Assembly: GCA_949511925.1 (NCBI GenBank)
Contig: CATEYX010000178.1
Location: 1-8,321 of the forward strand
Source: Cryomorphaceae bacterium
GTDB taxonomy: Bacteria > Bacteroidota > Bacteroidia > Flavobacteriales > BACL11
Direction: 5' to 3'
Length of the DNA stretch: 8,321 nucleotides
Shown piece after piece: positions 1 to 6,104 of this stretch; position 1 is the stretch's first letter; each line of letters opens with the position of its first letter. The translations under genes and the position numbers were made by a program. The notes under the pieces were generated by a model. That model made no database searches. It saw only the letters and a list, made by a program, of their open reading frames with translations, and was not told where the DNA came from.

Positions 1-204
1 ATCATTTATACTTACAATTATTAAGTCGGCAGATTTTAATTTAGTTAAATCATTTGTGAAATGGGCGTCTAATTTTTTAGCTAGTACTTTTGCATTTTCT
101 ATACTTTTACTATACACTTGTACTATGCTGTAATTGCTATTTTTTAATGCAAATCCTAAGTGCGTAGCGACATTGCCTGAACCTAACAAAATTATATTTT
201 TCAT
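1..204 (-). CDS. Rossmann-fold NAD(P)-binding protein, DUF2520 type (N-terminal part, truncated by window edge)
   Basis: An open frame reads leftward from the ATG at 204-202 through 68 codons to the window edge without a stop. The protein begins MKNIILLGSGNVATHLG, a beta strand followed by a GxGxxA dinucleotide-binding loop (Gly8, Gly10, Ala13), as in the Rossmann domain of ProC and F420-dependent NADP reductase-like proteins. The predicted second strand (IVQVYS, about residues 27-32) and the later hydrophobic strand LIIVSI (61-66), followed by Asn-Asp, fit the same fold. From memory, Bacteroidota proteins with this start usually continue into a C-terminal DUF2520 domain, which lies outside the window and cannot be confirmed. 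The function is unknown. It is divergent from ccsBA and has a good promoter just upstream. The frame is too short for a typical ORF cut-off but is supported by the motif, the start and the promoter. Confidence 0.78.
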   Translation of the reverse strand, partial: MKNIILLGSGNVATHLGFALKNSNYSIVQVYSKSIENAKVLAKKLDAHFTNDLTKLKSADLIIVSIND

Positions 205-221
205 TTCAAATAATTTAAACA

Positions 222-251
222 CAAACTTAATAATAATTCGTAATTTTGCAA
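222..251 (-). promoter_or_regulatory. Bacteroidota-type promoter for the leftward Rossmann/DUF2520 gene
   Basis: Read on the minus strand there is TTG at 251-249, a 19-base spacer, then TAAGTTTG at 229-222. This matches the Bacteroidota primary sigma consensus (TTG, about 19 bases, TAnnTTTG). Transcription would begin near 215-217, leaving a leader of about 12 bases before the ATG at 204. Assigned by pattern only. Confidence 0.6.
241..248 (+). promoter_or_regulatory. Candidate -7 box for ccsBA-bshB1
   Basis: TAATTTTG matches TAnnTTTG and would place the transcript start near 253-255, about 12 bases before the ccsBA ATG. No TTG is present at the expected -33 distance, so the promoter is weaker on paper than the opposing one. 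The two overlap: this box abuts the -33 element of the leftward promoter (249-251). No Shine-Dalgarno sequence precedes the ATG at 266; the leader is A/T rich, as is normal in this phylum. Confidence 0.4.
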
Positions 252-265
252 CATAAATTTTAGAT

Positions 266-3200
266 ATGATAATTAGAATAATAAAGTTTCTTTCTTCCAT
301 GAGATTAATGAGTATACTTATCTTATTATTTGCTTTTGCAATTGGTTATGCAACCTTTATTGAAAACGACTTTGGAAGGACATCAGCAAAAGCATTGATT
401 TTCAATACTTGGTGGTTCGAAATGATATTGGTTTTACTTACTTATAACCTTATAAATAATGTCATTAAGCATAAATTATTCCGAATGGAAAAGATTGCCT
501 CACTTACTTTTCATTTGTCGTTTATTATTATTTTAATTGGAGCTGGAATTACCCGTTATATTTCTTATGAAGGAATGATGCATATTCGTGAGGGAGAAAG
601 TACAAATCAGTTTATCTCTGATGATACCTTTTTTCAAATCCATATTAATGATAAACTTCATCAACTCAATCATGATGAAAAATTATATTTATCAGGAATT
701 ACAAATAGTAATTTTTCTTTAAAATTGGATTTTAAAGATCATGATATTAAAATTGAAGGTATTGACTTTTTGCCTAATGTAAAGGACTCTCTTTTTACTA
801 ATGTTGCAGGAGGAAATGATATGTTACATATTGTTGTTCCTGGAGAAGATGGAATGCAGTCAGAATATTTAAATGATAAGGTGCAAAGAGTAATTAAAGG
901 AGAGGTGTTTACCTTTAATAATCCTATGGAAGGAGCAATAAATTTGAGTTCAGCTATTGAGGGTGTCTTTTGTAATTCTCCTTATGATGTTGAAACCATG
1001 AATATGGATACTCGTGCTACAAAGGAATTTGATTACTTAAGTGATTTTATGTTGAATAGAAGAACATTACATACGGCAAATGGTTTGAATTTTGTATTGA
1101 AGGAGGTATTGGAAAATGCTAAAATGATCCCAATAAGTCCATCCAATGTTATGAATGATGGAGCGGAGGATGCTTTAATTGTAAAAATAAATGCTGATGG
1201 AGAAGAAAAGCTAATTACTCTGTATGGAGGCAAAGGTTATCAAGGAGATAATGAAGTATTTGCTATAAATGATTTAAATTTTAAACTGTCCTATGGTTCT
1301 AAATATTACTCAGTTCCTTTCCAAGTTAAATTGCGTGATTTTCAGTTGGACAGATATGCAGGTTCTATGAGTCCATCTTCCTATGCTGCTGAAATTAGTA
1401 TTTTAGAAAATGACACTGAAGCTGAACATAGAATTTTTATGAATAATGTATTGCAGCATGGTGGGTTTCGTTTGTTTCAATCCTCTTATGATAAGGACGA
1501 AAAAGGAACAATCCTTTCCGTAAATCATGATTGGTGGGGTACACTTGTTACTTATATAGGATACGCCTTAATGGCTTTAGGAATGCTATTGGTTTTTCTT
1601 ACTAAAAAAACACGATTTAATAGTCTAACTCAAAAATTAAAGAAGTTAAAAAATAAAGCGGTTATTCTTTTCATTCCATTATTCTTTTCAATTTCTGTAC
1701 AAGCAGATGAGGTGATTAATGCTGAGCATGCTGCTCGATTTGAAAGCTTAGTGGTTCAGGATAATGGTGGGAGGTTAAAGCCTGCCCATACTTTATGTTC
1801 TGAGTTCTTAAGAAAAATATATGGTAAAGATAGGTTTATTGATTTATCTGCTACACAAGTGATATTAGGAATGATGAATGATCCTGTTACTTGGAGCAAG
1901 AATGATTTGGTGAAGGTTTCTCATCCAACGGTTAGAACATTGCTTGGTAGTACTGATACGAAATCAAAATACATTAGAACTTCTTTTAATAGTTTCTTTG
2001 AAGAAAATGGACATTATGTTTTAGCGAAATTAGTAGAGGATGCGTATGAAAAGTTACCTGCTAAGCGCTCGGAATATGAAAAAGAAATTATTAAGGTTGA
2101 TGAAAGGGTAAATATTTGTTTTACCGTTTTTAGCGGTGGCATATTTAGATTTTTTCCTTTAGCTAACGATTCTAATAATACTTGGCTTTCTTATACTGAG
2201 CATTCTAAGTTTTCTGATAATGATTCTCTTTTTGTGGCAAATATTATCCCTATGTATTTTAGGTCAGTAACTAGCGCATTAAAGGATAGTAGCTGGGCTG
2301 CTGCTGATAGTATAGTGAACTATATTAGTAGATTTCAAAATCGATATGGAGCTGAGGTTATGCCTGAGGAATCAAAGGTGAAGTTGGAGATAACCTATAA
2401 TAAGTTAGGATTATTTTCTAAATTATTTATGTATTACTCTATGGTTGGGTTAGTGTTACTCATTTTACTAATTGTGCAATTATTTAAAAATACAAAATTT
2501 GTTCGTATTCTAGTTACAGCTTTTAAGTGGTTAATTATTTTAGGATTTTTAGCACATACTTCTGGCTTAATTATGAGATGGATTATCTCAGGACATGCTC
2601 CTTGGAGTAATGGATATGAATCAATGATTTATATTGCATGGGCAACAATATTTGCAGGTTTAATTTTTAGCAGAAGGTCTTTGCTTTCTTTGGCTGCTAC
2701 TGCTATTGTTTCTGCAATGTTATTAATGGTCGCTCATCTAAACTGGCTTGATCCTGAAATCACAAATTTGGTTCCTGTGTTAAAATCTTATTGGTTGATG
2801 ATACATGTAGCAATTATTGTTGCGAGTTATGGATTTCTAGCTTTAGCTGCAATTCTTGGTTTTATTTCTTTGTTGCTTATTATTTTTACTAATAAAATGA
2901 ATAAAGTAAAATTAAAAGATACACTAACAGAATTGACAATTATAAATGAAAAGAGTATAGAGGTTGGTTTATTTATGCTGACAATTGGTACTTTCTTAGG
3001 AGGTGTTTGGGCAAATGAATCTTGGGGTAGATACTGGGGTTGGGACCCTAAGGAAACTTGGGCATTAGCAAGTGTATTGGTTTATGTCTTTGTATTGCAT
3101 ATGCGTTTTATTCCAGGTTTAAAAGGTAAGTATGTATTTAATGTTGCTTCTTTGGTAGCTATATGGTCTATTATTATGACTTATTTTGGAGTAAATTATT

Positions 3201-3328
3201 ACCTTTCAGGTTTACATTCTTATGCAGCTGGAGACCCTATGCCTATTCCTGTTTTTGTGTATTACTTGGTGGCGGTTACTATTATTACTGCTATTATAGC
3301 TAAGTTTAATTATAAAAAACATTACTAA
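266..3328 (+). CDS. ccsBA: CcsBA fusion: cytochrome c synthase / haem exporter (system II)
   Basis: This inner-membrane protein carries haem to the periplasmic face and ligates it to CXXCH thiols of apocytochromes c. Residues 1-450 are ResB/CcsB-like: TM segments near 13-31, 50-66, 77-97 and 425-445, a TFIEND motif after the first, and a large periplasmic domain between the third and fourth. A basic stretch (KKLKNK) and a hydrophobic segment (465-480) lead to a second periplasmic domain (about 481-715). The rest is CcsA-like. The WWD domain spans about 915-932, with core WGRYWGWDPKE. The four histidines known to be essential in CcsBA have clear counterparts: membrane His83 and His847, and external His777 (SGHAPWSNGYES) and His984 (SGLHSYA) flanking the WWD domain. 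The length of 1020 residues fits Bacteroidota and epsilonproteobacterial fusions. The start at 266 gives the normal short cytoplasmic N-terminus; Met12 and Met15 are less likely because they cut into the first TM. The stop overlaps the bshB1 start. Confidence 0.95.
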   Translation: MIIRIIKFLSSMRLMSILILLFAFAIGYATFIENDFGRTSAKALIFNTWWFEMILVLLTYNLINNVIKHKLFRMEKIASLTFHLSFIIILIGAGITRYISYEGMMHIREGESTNQFISDDTFFQIHINDKLHQLNHDEKLYLSGITNSNFSLKLDFKDHDIKIEGIDFLPNVKDSLFTNVAGGNDMLHIVVPGEDGMQSEYLNDKVQRVIKGEVFTFNNPMEGAINLSSAIEGVFCNSPYDVETMNMDTRATKEFDYLSDFMLNRRTLHTANGLNFVLKEVLENAKMIPISPSNVMNDGAEDALIVKINADGEEKLITLYGGKGYQGDNEVFAINDLNFKLSYGSKYYSVPFQVKLRDFQLDRYAGSMSPSSYAAEISILENDTEAEHRIFMNNVLQHGGFRLFQSSYDKDEKGTILSVNHDWWGTLVTYIGYALMALGMLLVFLTKKTRFNSLTQKLKKLKNKAVILFIPLFFSISVQADEVINAEHAARFESLVVQDNGGRLKPAHTLCSEFLRKIYGKDRFIDLSATQVILGMMNDPVTWSKNDLVKVSHPTVRTLLGSTDTKSKYIRTSFNSFFEENGHYVLAKLVEDAYEKLPAKRSEYEKEIIKVDERVNICFTVFSGGIFRFFPLANDSNNTWLSYTEHSKFSDNDSLFVANIIPMYFRSVTSALKDSSWAAADSIVNYISRFQNRYGAEVMPEESKVKLEITYNKLGLFSKLFMYYSMVGLVLLILLIVQLFKNTKFVRILVTAFKWLIILGFLAHTSGLIMRWIISGHAPWSNGYESMIYIAWATIFAGLIFSRRSLLSLAATAIVSAMLLMVAHLNWLDPEITNLVPVLKSYWLMIHVAIIVASYGFLALAAILGFISLLLIIFTNKMNKVKLKDTLTELTIINEKSIEVGLFMLTIGTFLGGVWANESWGRYWGWDPKETWALASVLVYVFVLHMRFIPGLKGKYVFNVASLVAIWSIIMTYFGVNYYLSGLHSYAAGDPMPIPVFVYYLVAVTIITAIIAKFNYKKHY

Positions 3329-4029
3329 TGAAATTAGATATTTTAGTCTTTGGCGCTCATCCTGATGATGTTGAATTAGGTTGTGGAGGTACAGTAATAA
3401 AGGAAATTAAAGCTGGTAAAAAAATTGGTGTTATTGATTTGACTAGGGGAGAACTGGGTACAAGAGGAACTGCTGATACTCGAACTGTTGAAACTAAATT
3501 AGCTTCTGAGATTATGGGAGTTACCGTTCGTGAAAATATGGATTTTAAGGATGGATTTTTTAAAGATGATGAAGCTCATAAATTAGCTTTAATTAAAAAG
3601 ATAAGACAGTATCAACCAGAAATTGTAATTACGAATGCAGTTTCTGATCGTCATCCTGATCATGGTAGGGGTTCTGAGATTACTGTTGACGCTTGTTTTT
3701 TATCAGGACTTGAAAAGATAGAGACAGGGCAACAGATATGGAGACCAAGAGCTATTTATCATTACATACAATTTAATTATTTAACTCCTGATGTTGTCGT
3801 TGATATTTCTGCAGAAATGAAAGAGAAGTTAAAGGCTGTAAAAGCTTATAGTACTCAGTTTTTTAACCCTGAAAGTAGTGAAAGCGAGACGATTATTTCC
3901 TCTCAAGGGTTTTTGGATAGCGTAAGTTACAGAGCACAAGATTTAGGTAGGCAAGCTAATTGCGAATATGCAGAAGGGTTTTTAGCACATCAAATGCCTA
4001 AGGTTGATTCTTTATTTGAAATTAAGTAA
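3328..4029 (+). CDS. bshB1: BshB1, bacillithiol biosynthesis N-acetylglucosaminyl-malate deacetylase (PIG-L/LmbE family)
   Basis: This is a cytoplasmic zinc deacetylase expected to remove the acetyl group from GlcNAc-malate, giving GlcN-malate, to which BshC then adds cysteine to form bacillithiol. The PIG-L signature AHPDDVE is at residues 10-16. By analogy with characterised PIG-L enzymes, His11, Asp14 and His112 (in RHPDHGRG, 108-115) are the zinc ligands and Asp13 the general base. The stretch LTRGELGTRGT (about 38-48) and the 233-residue length are typical of the BshB1 subgroup rather than of MshB or lipid-linked PIG-L enzymes. There is no signal peptide. Its ATG shares the A of the ccsBA stop (TAATG), so translation is probably coupled and the gene has no promoter of its own in sight. 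bshA and bshC are not in the window, so the bacillithiol role rests on family resemblance. Confidence 0.9.
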   Translation: MKLDILVFGAHPDDVELGCGGTVIKEIKAGKKIGVIDLTRGELGTRGTADTRTVETKLASEIMGVTVRENMDFKDGFFKDDEAHKLALIKKIRQYQPEIVITNAVSDRHPDHGRGSEITVDACFLSGLEKIETGQQIWRPRAIYHYIQFNYLTPDVVVDISAEMKEKLKAVKAYSTQFFNPESSESETIISSQGFLDSVSYRAQDLGRQANCEYAEGFLAHQMPKVDSLFEIK

Positions 4030-4049
4030 TACGCTAAAATATGAACATA

Positions 4050-4079
4050 AAAAAAGCCGAGCATTTGCTCGGCTTTTTT
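4050..4079. terminator. Bidirectional intrinsic terminator between convergent units
   Basis: There is a perfect GC-rich stem GCCGAGC (4056-4062) / GCTCGGC (4067-4073) with an ATTT loop. It is flanked by an A run on the left (4049-4055) and six Ts on the right (4074-4079), so it has a U tail on either strand. It lies 26 bases past the bshB1 stop and 24 bases past the stop of the leftward secreted-protein gene, nearly centred between them. It very probably terminates both units. Confidence 0.93.
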
Positions 4080-4097
4080 ATTTTGTATTAGTGTTTC

Positions 4098-6041
4098 TTA
4101 CTTAGTAATTACTAATTTTTGAGTAGTTAATTTATTTCCTACTTGTAAGTTTATAAAGTAAACTCCATTTTGAAAATTAGAAACATCTAGTCTTTCTGTA
4201 GATTTTCCAGAGAATAATACTTTTTCTTCTTTAGAAATTTCTTTTCCTAATAGATCAACTATAGTTAAAGTTACTTTTTCAGTTTTATCTACTGAAATAG
4301 CAATAGATGTGTAATCATTAGCTGGATTAGGATAAATAGTAAATTGAGTTGTATTTTTTATATCATTAACTGATACTGAAGATCCGAACAATCCTAAAGT
4401 ATCAATTTCAATATAAACAATATCATTAAATTCAACTAAATCTTCATCACCTCTTACAATTAATCCTGGTTCATTATCCATTTGAAAAACAATTCTAATT
4501 TTATCATCAACTGTTGGCACCATAGAGCCAAACACACATTCTTTCATTCCAATCCATGATACATTTGGAGTTACATCTACTGGTGTTTTCCATGTCGATC
4601 CTCCATCACTTGATTTGGTTATGTAAATGTGACGAAACACTTGCGAACCATTATCAGCAGTTTCAGTATACCCTGAAAATGAAAGGTAAATTTCTCCATT
4701 TGCAGAAATTCCTGCATTAGGCATAGAAGCTCTTGAAGCATAATAAAGAGCATATCCTCCTGTAGAATCAACTCCTCCAACAATACCATCTCCATTTAAG
4801 TCAGGTGCTTGTACAATCCAATTATCATTCATCATGTCAGAATACCATAAAGATGAGTCACCAGCATGAACTGTTGCGGGTGTTACATCCTCCCCCATAC
4901 TCTCATTCCAATATGCAATTCCATTAATTCCTGGAAACCATGAAGATGATGCATCAGTTAAATCATCATCAAGATACATCATTATTCCATAAAACACATG
5001 CGCTTCACCATTAGCATCTAATACAATAGCACCATAATTATCTGTAGAATATACTTGGTCATATATACCGTCACCATCTAAATCTAAACCATCATCCATA
5101 GCATATTTGTCAACTGGAAAATCTAGAAAAGTTGTTTTTTCCCATGTTGTTCCATTGTCAGTTGATTTTACAATAAAAGAATCACCCCAATCATTAAAGT
5201 AACCCACAACAACAGTCTCTCCTTGTGCAGTTACAGTGTATACATCTCCACTCATTCCAGCAAACATTGATGTATCCATTCCTGGTAACTGCATGTCTTG
5301 AATATCCCATGATACACCTTCATCTTGTGAACGGTAGTATACTAACGCTCCATCTAAACCATTGAAAGGAGCACCAGCAAAATTTGATGATGCAGTTACA
5401 GCAATCATGTGTATAGTTTCTTTATTTAATCCACCTACTGCAGATCTATTCCAAATCATATCTCTGTAGATACCAGTAGAATCATTCATTGAAGATATGT
5501 TTTGTTCAGTCCAACTTCCTGTACCTGTTGTACTTCTATGAGTCATGTTTATGTGTGCATTATCAGTGTTGTGAGTAATAGAAGCTTCTTTGCCAGAACC
5601 CATAGCTATAATTGATGGCCATCCTCCTCTTGAAGATTCTAATCTTGTGGATGGTTGCGCTCCCCAATTAGTACCGTCAAAGAAATTATAACCTGTTCCT
5701 CTGTCAGACCATGAAGCGTTTAATTCTTGACTAGTAGTCCAGCCTGCAGACATTGTTCCATCATCATGATGAACTATTCTGTTTTGAACTGCAGCATTAG
5801 ATTGCAAATCATAAGTTGTTGTCCCAATAACAACTTCATTTGCAGATGTTAATTTTGCATTTGGACTTGTTGTTGGGTTAGGATTAACCATAAGATGACT
5901 TAGTACTTCTTCACCGCTCATGGTAACTTTGTCATTTACTGCCTGTAGTAAATTTTTCGTGTAACTTTGACTAGAATTAACTTGTGCAAATAACGCTGCA
6001 CTAATTATGATCCCAGCTAAAAAAGTAATAGTTTTTTTCAT
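4098..6041 (-). CDS. Secreted Asp-box (BNR-repeat) protein with T9SS type A sorting domain, function unknown
   Basis: A Sec signal peptide (MKKTITFLAG..., hydrophobic to about residue 18, likely cut after Ala19 before Gln20) directs export. The C-terminal 80 or so residues (566-647) form a T9SS type A domain: FTIYPNPANDY, a central VDLLGKE, then NGVYFINLQVG and a lysine-ending LVITK tail. The product is therefore expected at the cell surface or outside the cell. Between them lies a probable beta-propeller with three canonical SxDxGxxW Asp boxes at 238-245, 293-300 and 477-484, plus a degenerate one near 170-177. Two DxDxDG calcium-type loops occur at 320-328 and 414-425. No FRIP-like arginine motif of true sialidases is seen, so an enzymatic role is not claimed; binding or adhesion is possible. 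It is separated by 39 bases from the upstream copper ATPase gene and may be co-transcribed with it. It ends at the shared terminator. Confidence 0.9.
   Translation of the reverse strand: MKKTITFLAGIIISAALFAQVNSSQSYTKNLLQAVNDKVTMSGEEVLSHLMVNPNPTTSPNAKLTSANEVVIGTTTYDLQSNAAVQNRIVHHDDGTMSAGWTTSQELNASWSDRGTGYNFFDGTNWGAQPSTRLESSRGGWPSIIAMGSGKEASITHNTDNAHINMTHRSTTGTGSWTEQNISSMNDSTGIYRDMIWNRSAVGGLNKETIHMIAVTASSNFAGAPFNGLDGALVYYRSQDEGVSWDIQDMQLPGMDTSMFAGMSGDVYTVTAQGETVVVGYFNDWGDSFIVKSTDNGTTWEKTTFLDFPVDKYAMDDGLDLDGDGIYDQVYSTDNYGAIVLDANGEAHVFYGIMMYLDDDLTDASSSWFPGINGIAYWNESMGEDVTPATVHAGDSSLWYSDMMNDNWIVQAPDLNGDGIVGGVDSTGGYALYYASRASMPNAGISANGEIYLSFSGYTETADNGSQVFRHIYITKSSDGGSTWKTPVDVTPNVSWIGMKECVFGSMVPTVDDKIRIVFQMDNEPGLIVRGDEDLVEFNDIVYIEIDTLGLFGSSVSVNDIKNTTQFTIYPNPANDYTSIAISVDKTEKVTLTIVDLLGKEISKEEKVLFSGKSTERLDVSNFQNGVYFINLQVGNKLTTQKLVITK
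4692..5084 (-). repeat. Duplicated calcium-loop module inside the secreted protein (protein-level repeat)
   Basis: Residues 320-346 and 414-450 of the secreted protein share the pattern D-L-[D/N]-G-D-G-I-x3-V-x-S-T-x2-Y at a constant 94-residue offset. After a 10-residue insertion in the second copy, both then share the strand ANGE (343-346 and 447-450). The second loop, DLNGDGIVGGVD, has ligand positions 1, 3, 5 and 12 of an EF-hand/dockerin-like loop; the first has D320, D322, D324 and D328. The similarity is seen in the protein, not as a DNA repeat. Confidence 0.55.
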
Positions 6042-6072
6042 ATTATTTTGTTTTTATATTAAAATTAGGCTG

Positions 6073-6104
6073 CTAATTTACTAAAAAATCTTCTTATAGC
6101 GCAA
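6073..6104 (-). promoter_or_regulatory. Weak candidate promoter for the secreted Asp-box protein
   Basis: On the minus strand, TTG at 6104-6102 is followed after 21 bases by TAAATTAG at 6080-6073, an imperfect match to TAnnTTTG (one core base differs). It overlaps the last codons of the ATPase gene. The 39-base gap between the genes contains no terminator hairpin that I can see, so read-through from the ATPase promoter is the alternative. Low certainty. Confidence 0.2.

Noticed and set aside
1033..1233. 66-codon open frame on the minus strand inside ccsBA
   Set aside because: It lies wholly within the well-supported periplasmic domain of ccsBA, has no recognisable motif and no promoter; it is an antisense shadow frame.
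266..3328. Possible artefactual fusion or missed gene boundary between a ResB gene and a CcsA gene
   Set aside because: The frame is continuous, all four essential histidines and the WWD domain are present, and fused CcsBA of this length is the known arrangement in Bacteroidota.
3328..4029. Other PIG-L deacetylase roles (MshB of mycothiol, lipid-linked GlcNAc deacetylase)
   Set aside because: The TRGELGTRGT stretch, the short length and the absence of a membrane anchor fit BshB1; mycothiol is confined to Actinobacteria.
4098..6041. Annotation of the secreted protein as a sialidase because of its Asp boxes
   Set aside because: Asp boxes mark a propeller fold and occur in many non-sialidases. 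No FRIP-like arginine motif or other sialidase catalytic residues could be identified.
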